Shown piece after piece: positions 1 to 9,868 of a DNA stretch of 64,000 nt. Location: assembly GCA_000818945.1 (NCBI GenBank), contig KN805372.1, forward strand, positions 345,214 to 409,213. The letters are read 5' to 3'. The stretch comes from Schizochytrium sp. CCTCC M209059. Lineage: Eukaryota > Sar > Bigyra > Thraustochytrida > Thraustochytriidae. The notes beneath the pieces were generated by a model. It was not told the DNA's origin. It was given only the letters and a program-made list of their open reading frames with translations, and did no database searches. Both the position numbers and the translations under genes were made by a program. Every line of letters starts with the position of its first letter. Position 1 is the first letter of the stretch.

Positions 1-2705
1 TTATCGCGAGGGCCAGCCGGCATGAGCTCGAGCTTGGTGCGTGCCGTCACAGGACGCACGGCATGGCTCCAGGACTTGAGCTTTGCCGACGGGCTCACGC
101 GCACACTACCGAGCTCAGCCCGAACGTCGACACGCGCCACGCCGGCAGATTGGGCGCCAATCGACAACTTGCTTGGCACAGGCGTCACTCCTGCGAAGCG
201 AACTTCGATATCGATCGGCCCGCTGCCCAGGCTGCTCCAATATTGGGCCACGCAAACTTCGACCGTTCCGCCACCCTGCACAGCCATGGCACGAGAACCA
301 GCCGCTGTGGGCTCCTGTCGCAGCGCAATGGCCGTCGACAGCTCGTCATCGCGATAATTGCCTTGTTGGCGCATTTGGAGGCAATGCACGTAAAAGGTTC
401 GCGACGCGCCCTCTGTAACCGAGCTGGGCTCTCCAGGCGATGGTCGCAAAGAAATGTCCATCCAGGATGCGCCCTCTGGCACAGCAACAAAGTGACGCAC
501 AATGTCCCCAGGGCCAAAGGCGACCTTGGAGTAACGCTTGACCGGCTCAAACCGCATGCGTGCTACAGAGACAGCGGGCGCAACGGGTCCGTTGCCTGGT
601 GCGAGAGCGCAGGCCTCAGGCCGGATCACGGTCACTGGAATAGAAAAGACGGGGAGGTTGCCGCGTGCCGGGTCAAAGGCCTGAACCTGCGCAAAGTGCA
701 CCTGGTTGCGACCATCCGACGAATCGGGCAAGGCAGGCGCGTCGACCGAAACCTTGACCGAAACCGTGCCTGCGTTGAGCATAACAAACGGTGTCGCTTG
801 AACCCAAGGCTCAGTGCAGCGAATGTGCAAGCGAGCTTCAAGCTTGTTTCGATCCTTTTGCTCGTGCATGATCAGCGACTCGAGATGTGCGCGACGCTGC
901 GGCGACATGTCTGCCTCTGGTCTCGGAGCATCCTCCGGAACTTCCGTGGGGAAGACGGGATCGGCGTAGACGACAAAGTCTCGTTTCTCTTGAGATTCCC
1001 AAGGTTCACGCAGGTAAATGCCGGTAGCCAAGCCTGCGTTCGTTCGCGCCTCGTTACCCGCAACGCGAATGCGGTACGGCGTCTCAAAGTGAATTCCTCC
1101 CGAACCCGTTCGCAGCAACTCAAAGGTCTTGGCGACCTGGATGAGTCCACTCCCCTGAGCGTGCGTCTCAGTACCGGGCACAGGCACAGCGGTAGCCTCG
1201 AGGGCCCGCTTCACCATGCACGGCGCATACTTTACGCCAAGCGCACGAAGTCCAGAAACGACGAGCGCAATGCCGCCGGCGGCGTTTGGCGAAGCCATGG
1301 AAGTTCCGTTCATGAGTCGCTTTTGTCGCAGGGTCCACTCTGGCACTGCGGCGATGGCAGCACCTGGTGCGGTAATGGTGACACCCATGCCGCCGTCGTA
1401 TCGTGGCCCACGCGAAGACCACGTGTAACTCTTTGGGGGTGGGCCCTCGCCGGCCTTCATGCTATAGTCTGCAAGCATCATTGCGCGCTCCACGCAAGCG
1501 CCTACACCGATGAGTGCGTCCGAGGTTGCACCAGGAGCGCCGACTGTGCTCAAGGCAGGACCAGCGTTGCCTGCGCTGGAGACGAAGATGACTCCGTGCT
1601 TTTCGACGAGGTCGCGCGCGAGCTCTGCTGTGCGGCCTTGATCAGGAGCACTCGTCGGCTCGCCGAAACTCATGTTGATCACGTCGACTCCGAGCTCAAC
1701 GCAAGCGTTGAACGCTCGGATGATGGCGGCGCTGGTCTCCATGCCATCGATGCGCCCATCGCCAATTTTCATGGACACGATTTGGGCGCCCGGTGCCACG
1801 CCGTTCAGCTCCGGCTGCGCCTCGTGGAAACCAGCGGTGATCGAAGCCACGTGGGTGCCGTGCGCACCAGAGTCCACCACAATGCTAAGAAGAGCACCTT
1901 CCTCGTAGATGTTGACGCCAAAGTTGAGCTGAGACGACTCGTCCCACTTGTCAAACTCAAAGTCATCGCCCTCAGCATCTTCGTAAACGGCAAAAGGCCG
2001 GAGCGCGCGAACACCTCGCAAGTCGCCAGAACCGGATCGATCTACAAGCGCGCGAAGCACGCCGTCGCCACCGCGAAACACAACACAGTCGCACCATTCT
2101 CCAAGGTCCTCTCGATCCTTTTCAAAGCCCTCGAGCAAGTCTACGCGTGCCTTGAGCTCGTTGCGTTCGATGAGATCATTGCGACCCAGCGTCGACTTCT
2201 TCGCGGTCGGATCTACCTTGTGCTTGGTGTCAAAGGCAATAAGGTCCTCGCGAGCCTGACGGAGAGCTTTGGCCTGACTCCGTTCCCACTGCTGGGTCGT
2301 CTCGCGCTTGTTGCGCGACGTCAGACCCGAGGGGAAAAGCTCGAAGGAAGACTTGAGACCAAGTCTCCATTCGCCGCTTGGGTTATCGAGACTTTTATCC
2401 ACGCAAAGCGTGCGTCCGCTGAGACCATTGAACACCCAGCAGTCCTCTTCCTCCTTGATGGCTTTGCCCTTGACGACCTTGGTCATGGTCACGTCGCCGC
2501 CGCCTGAGGTGTCGAGGAGTCCTACCATTTTTTTCTTACCATCACTCGTGTACTGCAAGCCGGCCGCACCGGGATCGACGCCGGTGTCAAGGATGGCTAC
2601 CAGGACCCCGCGCCCGTCGTACTTGGGATATTGCTCCAAGAAAGCGCTCGCCTCGGTCGACCGTTTGGGGAGAAGGCCGTCGACGGGGTATTCCTCGTCC
2701 GTCAT
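1..2705 (-). CDS. TPP2: Tripeptidyl-peptidase II (C-terminal part beyond window edge)
   Basis: Large cytosolic subtilisin-family (S8) exopeptidase that removes tripeptides from the N-termini of oligopeptides downstream of the proteasome. The N-terminus reads MTDEEYPVDGLLPK and then a TPP2-like GRGVLVAILDTGVDPG. The catalytic triad is visible: Asp about residue 40 (LDTGVDPG), His about residue 282 (AHGTHVASI) and Ser about residue 469 (LMNGTSMASPNA). The spacing closely matches animal TPP2, and the NGTSM.SPNA context separates it from ordinary secreted subtilisins. No signal peptide is seen. The Met at 2705 is chosen because the upstream frame stays open for over 100 bases without another ATG. 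About 900 codons lie in the window. Family members are near 1250 residues, so the C-terminal part lies to the left. The frame is open to the edge, and the three catalytic blocks share one frame, so no intron is needed. Confidence 0.9.
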   Translation of the reverse strand, partial: MTDEEYPVDGLLPKRSTEASAFLEQYPKYDGRGVLVAILDTGVDPGAAGLQYTSDGKKKMVGLLDTSGGGDVTMTKVVKGKAIKEEEDCWVFNGLSGRTLCVDKSLDNPSGEWRLGLKSSFELFPSGLTSRNKRETTQQWERSQAKALRQAREDLIAFDTKHKVDPTAKKSTLGRNDLIERNELKARVDLLEGFEKDREDLGEWCDCVVFRGGDGVLRALVDRSGSGDLRGVRALRPFAVYEDAEGDDFEFDKWDESSQLNFGVNIYEEGALLSIVVDSGAHGTHVASITAGFHEAQPELNGVAPGAQIVSMKIGDGRIDGMETSAAIIRAFNACVELGVDVINMSFGEPTSAPDQGRTAELARDLVEKHGVIFVSSAGNAGPALSTVGAPGATSDALIGVGACVERAMMLADYSMKAGEGPPPKSYTWSSRGPRYDGGMGVTITAPGAAIAAVPEWTLRQKRLMNGTSMASPNAAGGIALVVSGLRALGVKYAPCMVKRALEATAVPVPGTETHAQGSGLIQVAKTFELLRTGSGGIHFETPYRIRVAGNEARTNAGLATGIYLREPWESQEKRDFVVYADPVFPTEVPEDAPRPEADMSPQRRAHLESLIMHEQKDRNKLEARLHIRCTEPWVQATPFVMLNAGTVSVKVSVDAPALPDSSDGRNQVHFAQVQAFDPARGNLPVFSIPVTVIRPEACALAPGNGPVAPAVSVARMRFEPVKRYSKVAFGPGDIVRHFVAVPEGASWMDISLRPSPGEPSSVTEGASRTFYVHCLQMRQQGNYRDDELSTAIALRQEPTAAGSRAMAVQGGGTVEVCVAQYWSSLGSGPIDIEVRFAGVTPVPSKLSIGAQSAGVARVDVRAELGSVRVSPSAKLKSWSHAVRPVTARTKLELMPAGPRD

Positions 2706-3348
2706 CTTCTTGTCTGGCCACTCGCCAACGTGTCCCTTACCTCTTGCTTGCTTTTTTGTTTTGCTCGACGCCTTGGCGCTCTCCCTCTCACCGTGTTCAC
2801 GTGAGTTTGTTCGCTTTGCCCTCTCGGCCCACGCGAGCACGGGCGCGCAAGGCAAGCCTCTGAGTCTATCTCCTTCTCGCTCTTTACCGGTTTGGATGCC
2901 GCCGGTCCGGCGAACCTTAACGAAGATGAAGATTTTTTCTTTTTCCTTTCTTTTTTATGATCGAATGGGACTCACTTTGCTACATTTGCACACAGTGCTG
3001 AATAAGAACCCTGCGGGGCGCGGAAACGCGTGGATGTGCTGCAACAAAAAATGGGTATAAAGGTGGCACGGCACTGTCTGTGAGTTAGCCTGCTGCAGTA
3101 GATCGGCTGCCAAACAGCTGGATGGGCCTGGCCAAGACGGACGGGGGCCCATCATGTAAGTGAGTAGTACTTGATCCACTTTGTGTCAGAGAAAGATTCC
3201 CGCGAACACCTTCGCACGGCTTATTCTGAGATAAACTCCAGACCAAGCCTTTCGTTTTGCAATTCTAAGAACAGTAAGTAAGGAGCCTCGAAGATGAGCT
3301 TTGAGTTTCTTTGTTCTTTGGCTGCCGAGCGCTGGGCCCGTGAATGTT
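2706..3348. other. Intergenic, 643 bp
   Basis: Upstream region of the TPP2-like gene and downstream region of the DUF2256-DUF3253 gene, both on the minus strand. About 2920-3000 is a T-rich stretch on the plus strand. A minus-strand frame continues open upstream of the TPP2 Met without an ATG. No RNA gene or further ORF is supported. Confidence 0.5.
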
Positions 3349-4029
3349 CTAATGAGGACCGGATGAAGTTTCATTGGCCGCATCAAAATTGTCACCACGA
3401 CCAACGCGAATGGGTCCCCGAAAGGAAAAAGGGTCGACTGTCTGGCCACGCTGGCGAACCTCGACAATTCCCCGAGCGGCGAGCCGACGGACGGCTTGAC
3501 GAGCAGGTTCCATCTTGTCACGCCAATTTTCAAGTCCCAAAAATCGAGGGACCTCGCTGGGACAGATGGTCGAGGCAGCTGCTCGTTTTTGCAGTAATTT
3601 GACGATTTGCTGCTCCATTTCCGTGTCAAGAGGGCGCAACTTTGCCTTGGAGCAAGCCTTGCTACAGTACTTGACTTCGTCCCAAACATCGCGCCATTTC
3701 TTTCTCATTTCCATGGTGCGTCCACATCGCTGACAGAGCTTTGTTGCGCCGGGCGGAGAGCTTTGTGCATGGGTATTACCTGCGGTTTCCTTTGTGCGCT
3801 TGGTAGCTGTTGCGGAGGCCTTTGCTGTCCGGGCGAGACTGCGTCGCATGGGAGGGGTCTCGGCCTCAGGACCGACGATCTTCGTGTCCGAGGTTGCGCT
3901 TTCGGTCGACTGCGGCTTGGCAGCTCTGCGACGCTTGCGAGCAGGGCGTGGCCCTGCAGTTCGTGCAAGTGAGCTACGATTCTGGCTGTTCACCGTCAAC
4001 GCTTCTGTCGTCGCAGTCTCCATGGTCAT
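3349..4029 (-). CDS. DUF2256-DUF3253 fusion protein
   Basis: 226 residues. Residues 1-95 are a low-complexity, basic Arg/Ala/Ser/Thr-rich extension. Residues 97-130 carry a DUF2256-type zinc-binding module: Cys99-x2-Cys102-Gly-Arg, then RKKWRDVWDEVKYCS with Cys122 and Cys126. Residues 135-210 match the DUF3253 winged-helix-like module: a LLQKRAAASTICPSEVPRFL stretch, then WRDKMEPARQAVRRLAARG and VDPFSFRGPIRV. In bacteria these two small domains are often neighbours or fused; their function is unknown. A zinc-ribbon/wHTH combination suggests nucleic-acid contact, which is inference. The N-terminal tail could be a targeting or disordered region. The product is highly basic. Start is the first Met of the open frame; MTMETATTEA has a second Met two residues on. 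Confidence 0.85.
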   Translation of the reverse strand: MTMETATTEALTVNSQNRSSLARTAGPRPARKRRRAAKPQSTESATSDTKIVGPEAETPPMRRSLARTAKASATATKRTKETAGNTHAQSSPPGATKLCQRCGRTMEMRKKWRDVWDEVKYCSKACSKAKLRPLDTEMEQQIVKLLQKRAAASTICPSEVPRFLGLENWRDKMEPARQAVRRLAARGIVEVRQRGQTVDPFSFRGPIRVGRGDNFDAANETSSGPH

Positions 4030-4096
4030 CTACTTTTCCATTGGGACTCGTTGTTTGTCTTAGAGATTAGTATACGTAGGAGGGAGGCCCAGCTAG

Positions 4097-4134
4097 GAGA
4101 ACAAGAACAAGAACAAGAACAAGAACAAGAACGA
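4097..4134. repeat. (GAACAA)n hexanucleotide repeat
   Basis: About six near-perfect GAACAA units between the 5' end of the DUF2256-DUF3253 gene (start 4029) and the 3' end of the CRAL-TRIO gene (stop at 4225). On the minus strand it reads (TTGTTC)n roughly 70 bases upstream of the DUF2256-DUF3253 ATG, so it may lie in the leader or promoter. Confidence 0.8.
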
Positions 4135-4224
4135 GGACAAAGCTCACGGCTGAAAGCTTGGATGATTGAACATTGTCTTGCGGCAGGTTAATATCGTCTC
4201 TAGGTAGGCATGGCGTAGGTTATG

Positions 4225-5589
4225 TTACAACGTGGATGCATCCTCGCCAGGGACGGGCGCGTCGATGCCATGTATAGGAAAGGGAGTGGTCTTGTCGCCA
4301 CCTTGACTGACCATGAGCATGTCGGGATCAACGATCTCGCGCATTTGCTCGTTTCTACGCACAAACGTAATGCGGCTCTTAAGATCCCGACTGAGCACAA
4401 AGCGGACTGCATTCCATGCGATGGTGGCCATTGAAGGCGAGTTGACGAGATAGATCTTCTTGATGAGCGCAGGATAGTCGTTTTGGAGGATTGAAATGAG
4501 ACTCTTGAGCACTTCCATGGCCGTCTTGCCGGCCTGGTCGCGGTAGCTAAAGTTGCCGGCGTCCAAGACCATAACGTTCTCGTAAAGACCGACGGGCATC
4601 TCACGCAGGCTTTGCTCGAATGTATAAGCGCATAATCTTACAAAGAGCTCCATTCCATCTCCAGCAAAGAGTTTTACATCGAGGTTCCCGATATCAACGA
4701 GAATGATGGGATGGCCGTCCTTGGTAACGTGGGCGCGGCGAACGAGACCGGTTGCGAGTGCGTCCCGCACATCATGAGCACGCAATGATGCCGGTGCCAA
4801 CACATCGCGCCAGTCTAGATGCTTGTAGAGCGCATCGGTGGCGCGGCGAACGTGGAAATCTTTCGAATGTAAGAATCGCAAAAAGGTCGCATCGTTCAAA
4901 TTGAAGAAGCCCTTGTTAGCCTCGATTTCCTCGCAGGTTGCATCAATGAATTTGGTACGGAGCATTCCCACGGCGAGGGCCTGTTTTGGAGTGATGGAGT
5001 CGAGCATCGCGGATAAGTACGCTTCGTCGTATGCATTGAGGGCATCCGAAGCCGTGTCTTCTTCTCCGTCGGCGTCGGCAGCTCCATCATTTTCCTGGTT
5101 CGGTGCAGCGCTTTGCGAAGGTGGCACACGGGTGCGGCGGAAGCCCCGCTTCGGGAACTGTTTTCGGATGCCACGAACGAGAGAGGCTCGCATCGAGGGT
5201 GGCGATTTTGATGATGCTGACGCTTGGTAGACGTCATCGAGTTCGTCGTCCTCGTCGTCGAACATGGATGGCAGCTCGATGCTGCTTTGGGCGGCCAAGA
5301 TGCCCCGGAGCTCCTCCTCGTCGTACTCGCCTAGATCTCCGTCGTCTTCGTTGTCTGTCTCCCGTTTGTTGCCACTCCGCCCGTCGCTACTTGTATTTGC
5401 GAATCCGTGACTTCCTTGGTCTGAATGTGAAGCTCGCGTGCTTCGAGGGTCTCCATCGGGTCGGATGCCAAAGAGGAGAAGCAGCGTCGAGAGGTCGAGC
5501 TTGTTCATGTCCAGACCGAGGTCCCGCGCAAAGGCGGAGACCTGTTTCCACAGCTCCGAAGCAGACGACATATCTGGGCGCCGCGTCAA
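4225..5589 (-). CDS. CRAL-TRIO (Sec14-like) lipid-binding protein
   Basis: 454 residues. Residues 1-230 are largely acidic and low-complexity, with Asp/Glu runs around 70-120, and hold no recognised domain. Residues about 233-262 look like the CRAL-TRIO N-terminal helix bundle (DATFLRFLHSKDFHVRRATD). Residues about 280-425 form the CRAL-TRIO lipid pocket, with the characteristic Sec14-type segment LQNDYPALIKKIYLVNSP followed by the FVLSRDLKSRITF gate-helix region. Family members bind phosphatidylinositol, phosphatidylcholine or other hydrophobic ligands and act at membrane-cytosol interfaces; the ligand cannot be read from sequence. No TM segment, GOLD domain or signal peptide is seen. The first Met gives MTRRPD; a second Met six codons later (MSSASELWKQ) is an equally plausible start. 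Confidence 0.85.
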   Translation of the reverse strand: MTRRPDMSSASELWKQVSAFARDLGLDMNKLDLSTLLLLFGIRPDGDPRSTRASHSDQGSHGFANTSSDGRSGNKRETDNEDDGDLGEYDEEELRGILAAQSSIELPSMFDDEDDELDDVYQASASSKSPPSMRASLVRGIRKQFPKRGFRRTRVPPSQSAAPNQENDGAADADGEEDTASDALNAYDEAYLSAMLDSITPKQALAVGMLRTKFIDATCEEIEANKGFFNLNDATFLRFLHSKDFHVRRATDALYKHLDWRDVLAPASLRAHDVRDALATGLVRRAHVTKDGHPIILVDIGNLDVKLFAGDGMELFVRLCAYTFEQSLREMPVGLYENVMVLDAGNFSYRDQAGKTAMEVLKSLISILQNDYPALIKKIYLVNSPSMATIAWNAVRFVLSRDLKSRITFVRRNEQMREIVDPDMLMVSQGGDKTTPFPIHGIDAPVPGEDASTL

Positions 5590-6411
5590 GCAGCTGGCCT
5601 GGACGCAGATCGCCGCTGCCGCCCGTCACGCTCTCGCTCTCGCAATCAGAGGTCCGCTCGCGGCCCACCGACGCACTGACCGAGCGACGCGCCAACGCAC
5701 CGGCAGACCGACCCCGCGTCCCACGACGCCTGCGATGTCTGCGCGCGCAAAGCCCGTGTGCCGCGCGTCGCAGGTGCGCCCGTGCGTGCGGCACGCGCTG
5801 GCTCACCCTGCCAGCAGGCTTAGTGCAGGGTGTACACAAGCCGCCTAGAGTTTGCCAGCACGTGCAGCGCGCGCGCTCGTCGCCGGAGACTGCGTTGCGC
5901 TGCTGCTCGCGTCGGCAAGCCCCGGGTCGCTCGCTCGCTTCCGTTCGTTTGCTATGCCAGGCTTGGCTTGGCTTTCTTGCTCGGAGAGGCCAACGCACGG
6001 GTCGGTCTTGAGCGTTTGGTGAGTGAATGCTCGCTGGCCCCGGACCCGTGACACTTCGACCAGCAGCCAAGCCGACGCGGAAGACACTCGTTAGCTTTTG
6101 AGGGTGAGGCCAGCTCTGAGGGATCTAGACGTCGAAGTCGTGGACGCATGAGCGCGGGTTGCTGGTCGACCGCGTCGAACGCGTCACAGTTTTTCAAAGT
6201 ATGTATACTTCGAAAAAGCGCGAAGAGTGGGTGTGTATACGAGTCATAAACGTCAACTTGCAGTTGACAGTGAATGAATGGATTTCATTACCAACCGTCA
6301 TCGGTCTTGCGTCAGTGGCAGAGATTGACAAAAAGCAAAGCATGACCAGAATGCTGAGGTTTGGCAATCAAAATTCAAGATTGTTAGGCCTACGAGTGAA
6401 CTTTTCAAAGA
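5590..6411. other. Intergenic, 822 bp
   Basis: Spacer between two minus-strand genes. It is GC-rich near the CRAL-TRIO start and becomes AT-richer toward 6200-6410, near the end of the next gene. Open frames here on both strands are Arg/Ala/Ser-rich without recognisable family signal and look like chance GC-driven frames. Confidence 0.5.
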
Positions 6412-8877
6412 TTACTTACGCCTTGCAATTTGCAGCTGCTTAAAGGGCGTCGTGGAGGGAGGCTGTTTTTTGGCGGATCCTACATCTGCGATCGCGCTTG
6501 TAGCACCTCGCTTCATTGGTGAGTGCGGACTCATTTGCCCACCTGCTGACAGTGAGCTTGCACGTGCGGCAGGAATGCCCGCTGGTCCCGCAAACGAACT
6601 GGACAGCGAAGAAGATGTAGTGGTTGCAGCGGCAGGAGCAGCACCAGCACTAGCACCAGCAGATGTATGAACCCCGTACGAGGCTGTTGTCGCTTTCTTT
6701 CGGAGAGCGCTTCCCGGAGTCTTGGCAAAGGGAGAGGGTCGGATGCGCGAAGAAGCAGCTACTGGCATGGCCTCGCGAGCCCTCCGAGGCCTCGACTGAA
6801 ATGGGGGTGTTTGCGTGCGCTCGGGCCGCGCGGCAAGACGGCTGGGGGTTTGCTTGGCGAAAAATGATTTCTCCCCCGAATCAGCCAGCGTTGCACCGGG
6901 CGCAGCCGGGGCATCTTCAACACGCGATCCTACCTGTGATCCATGGGGCCGACGACGTGAAAAATACACGGATGAGGGCGCAGCGTTGGACTTGATGCTG
7001 CTAACTTCCGGCAGCGAAGGGGCCACATTGCTTGGTGCGAGATTCGCGCTTGCTCGAGTCTCTGATGATGATTTCGAAAGCCCAAGCTTCGGTACCTCGA
7101 CCGAATTTTCCAGCACGCCTCCAAGTCGGTGCATATTGTCAGGTTGAAGATTAAAGGGAGTTCCTGACTCTGTCTGCTTTTCGACCAGAAGTTCGCGCAC
7201 CCTGAGACGATCCGAAGCCTCTTCGTTTTCATCCGTGCCATTTTGCTCCATGTCTTGAACGTGCGCGGCGCGCGCCATCGCCGAATTGTTGTGCATAATA
7301 TAAAGTGCAACGAGAAGATCGTAGGCAAGGCGGCTTTCCGCTTTGTTTTCGCTGCGGGACTTTTCATAGAGGACAGCCAGCACAACCTTGCGTTCCTCAA
7401 AGGAAAATGGAGTCTTGAGCATCACCTCGGAGAGCAGGGCACGCTTGCGTCGCGAGTCCTGCCAAATCCGCTTGAGCACGCCCTCGAGGGCATTATCCAG
7501 AACCGGCGGCTGCCGCAGCAAAAGCAAAAGTTGCATCCATTGTTTGCGCCAGCCCCCGTCGTTCATGTCTTCCCACGCAATGTCGTCCATGAGAACCTCG
7601 AGCACCGTGAAGCGGTTAGGGTGGTCTGATGGCCACAGTCGCTCGCCTGCGGTCTCGATAAACTCGAGGGCTGCCGTGGCCAGTCTGCGCTCTCGCAAAG
7701 CCTTGATGACGTATAGTCCATCAGGGACGCGCAAGTCGAGACCAGGCGCACGCTGCGACCACAGCTCGCGCAAACGTAGCGGTGCCAGCAGATTGACAAC
7801 CCGGCTCGAGGCCTGCTCGACCTCCTCAGTGACCATGACCGTCCTATCGTCTGAGTCGGAATCTCTGCCGCTCGCTCCTTCTGCACCCGAGGGAGCCACT
7901 TCGGCAATGTCAGCTTCGTCGCCTGGAATGTATCGCAAAAGACACAGTCCCGCGACCGCGCGCGCAAGCTTGAGGTCAAGGCCAGCGATCGAGGCAAACT
8001 TTTGGGCCACAAGGTGAAATTGGCCTCCCAGTTCTGCCAGTCCCCAATTTGCCGAAGTCTGCAACGCGGTGAGGAGGCAGTAAAGCACAGCGCACCCGAA
8101 AAGCTCCGTGCCTTTTGCATGGCGCACCTCGACAATGCACTCTTGATTGAAGATGCGCTGTTCGGTGTCGATGTTGACGTCACCAAAGGCCATGGCAAGG
8201 ATTTGCTGGTAACTGCCATCGCTGCCGGATGCCACGGCTTTGGAAAGCTGAGCTTCTGCACGAACAAGATCAGCGCCATTTCCGAGCCTATCCAGGGCCT
8301 GCGCGATGGAAAGCTGTTTCCTCAGCACCTGAAGCGCCTCGATAACGTTGCGCTGCGTTTGCCTAACGCCTTCCTCGAGGAGCCGCACGCGAGCGTCGTC
8401 TCGTTGTACGTCGCTGCGCTCTGCCTCGAGCTCGTCACGCTGGAGAGAGAGCATGTGACCCGCCACGACGCTACGCACGCGCGCTTTCCACGCAAGCTCG
8501 CGCCAGCCCTCGCCGCCTTCGCACAGGCTGCGCGCCACCTCGCGCCGCAGCGCGTCCACCTCCTCGTGGAGCCACGCCAGCGCGCGCCGCTGGCCCCATG
8601 AGCTCTCGCCCCAGCGCGGGTCCACCTCCGTCTGCAGCACGCGCCGCGCGCGCGCCCATGCCGCGCGCTCCGCCACCTCCGCCATCGTCTCGCTGCGCGA
8701 GCCCGCAACGAAGCCACTATGCCGCGCCACGAGCGAAGGAGAAGAAGCCCAAGCCACCGCCGCAAGCAAGCTGAGGCCACCCGCCTGCCTGACTAAGAGT
8801 GAGCGGTCGATTGGATCAATCTTTCGGAAAGAGCTTCCCAACTTGGTAACGACCGCGGGGCGTGCATGATAGATCAA
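6412..8877 (-). CDS. Large alpha-helical protein with disordered C-terminus, possibly nucleoporin-like
   Basis: 821 residues. Residues about 70-570 are predicted helical by eye (repeating hydrophobic heptads, few Gly/Pro), resembling an alpha-solenoid. An acidic loop sits near 330-350. Residues about 600-821 are Ser/Pro/Ala-rich and disordered, with basic clusters and Phe-containing short motifs (RPSPFAKTPGSAL, STTPFKQLQIARRK). The solenoid plus phosphorylatable basic tail, and segments such as LAYDLLVALYIMHNNSAMAR, recall scaffold nucleoporins of the ELYS/Nup160 type. I cannot confirm this without a profile search. The first Met is at 8877, but the Met at residue 65 (MAEVAERAAW, about 8685) could be the true start because the preceding residues look poorly structured. 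No TM segments or signal peptide are evident. Confidence 0.7.
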   Translation of the reverse strand: MIYHARPAVVTKLGSSFRKIDPIDRSLLVRQAGGLSLLAAVAWASSPSLVARHSGFVAGSRSETMAEVAERAAWARARRVLQTEVDPRWGESSWGQRRALAWLHEEVDALRREVARSLCEGGEGWRELAWKARVRSVVAGHMLSLQRDELEAERSDVQRDDARVRLLEEGVRQTQRNVIEALQVLRKQLSIAQALDRLGNGADLVRAEAQLSKAVASGSDGSYQQILAMAFGDVNIDTEQRIFNQECIVEVRHAKGTELFGCAVLYCLLTALQTSANWGLAELGGQFHLVAQKFASIAGLDLKLARAVAGLCLLRYIPGDEADIAEVAPSGAEGASGRDSDSDDRTVMVTEEVEQASSRVVNLLAPLRLRELWSQRAPGLDLRVPDGLYVIKALRERRLATAALEFIETAGERLWPSDHPNRFTVLEVLMDDIAWEDMNDGGWRKQWMQLLLLLRQPPVLDNALEGVLKRIWQDSRRKRALLSEVMLKTPFSFEERKVVLAVLYEKSRSENKAESRLAYDLLVALYIMHNNSAMARAAHVQDMEQNGTDENEEASDRLRVRELLVEKQTESGTPFNLQPDNMHRLGGVLENSVEVPKLGLSKSSSETRASANLAPSNVAPSLPEVSSIKSNAAPSSVYFSRRRPHGSQVGSRVEDAPAAPGATLADSGEKSFFAKQTPSRLAARPERTQTPPFQSRPRRAREAMPVAASSRIRPSPFAKTPGSALRKKATTASYGVHTSAGASAGAAPAAATTTSSSLSSSFAGPAGIPAARASSLSAGGQMSPHSPMKRGATSAIADVGSAKKQPPSTTPFKQLQIARRK

Positions 8878-9868
8878 TACGGGGTAAAGGAAGCAATCTG
8901 CTCCTTATGATCTTCGCTTGGGCTCGAGCTCGGACTTGGGCTTGGATTGGGCTTGCGTTCGTCGTTGTTACGATTCAACCGTCCAAGAATGAGATTGAGA
9001 AATGGTTTTTTCCATTTTATTGTTATTATTTTTTGTCAAAAAGAATGGAGCTCGCTTGCAATAGATTGATGACGAAAGCTTGTGTTATCCCAAATGGACT
9101 AGCTGTACGTCTGGATCTTGGACTTGAAATTGCGTTCATCGCCATTGCGATTCCATATTTAAAACAGCAATTCAATAGATTCACGGTCAAGTGATCTTTT
9201 CGAGGCATCCCATGGAGCTCACGCCAGAGTCCTTTACAGATTCTGTCGTTCCTATAAAATAATGCAGAGGATGACGCGGATGGAATGAAGTCGTGTGAAA
9301 TCTTGAGTATGCTTGACTTGTCCATAATGAAATCCTTGTATCATTATTAATAGTCTCGCTCCTGAACGTTGGCCAACGAATCGCAACCTTCAAGTCTATA
9401 CAAGTTGGCCTTGCGCAGAACGAGATGTCTCTTCACAACTGTCGCGCCGGCTTCTATGTCGTCAAGCTACGCCGAGCGACGGCAGTCAATTTTGCACGCC
9501 GAGCCTCCGCTCTCAAGCAAGTATCACCGAATGAGGGCAAACACATAAGTCCTTTATTACAATACTTGTGCTTAACATTATAGAATAAAAAAACAAGACA
9601 CGGGAAGATTGAATGGCCGGAGTTCAGGAGCACAATCATTTGGGACAGGGACAATTTGCCATGAAATGACTGACGCCCGGATCGTGGCAGCTGGATGCTG
9701 TCCCAGGCGCGCATCGCTATCGCTGTGCCCGGGCGACGCGGTAGGTCTCTTTGCATAGCAAACACCAAACCTGAGACAAGGATCAGCCAAGCAGAATCAA
9801 CAAGTACGACGAGGAGAGGAAAGTGTTTGAGGGGCGAGACCCGGCCACCATCATTTGCGTGGTGAATC
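8878..9868. promoter_or_regulatory. Divergent intergenic region, 991 bp
   Basis: Separates the minus-strand helical protein (start 8877) from the first POT transporter (start 9869), so it should hold both promoters. It is clearly more AT-rich than the flanking coding DNA, especially 9000-9350 and 9540-9600. A short hexameric GGCTTG/GGCTCG-type run lies at about 8917-8957. No discrete promoter element can be named with confidence. Confidence 0.45.

Noticed and set aside
63..2507. 814-codon open frame on the plus strand
   Set aside because: It runs antisense to the TPP2 gene in exact codon register; GC-rich coding DNA commonly leaves the complementary frame open. The minus strand shows the catalytic blocks.
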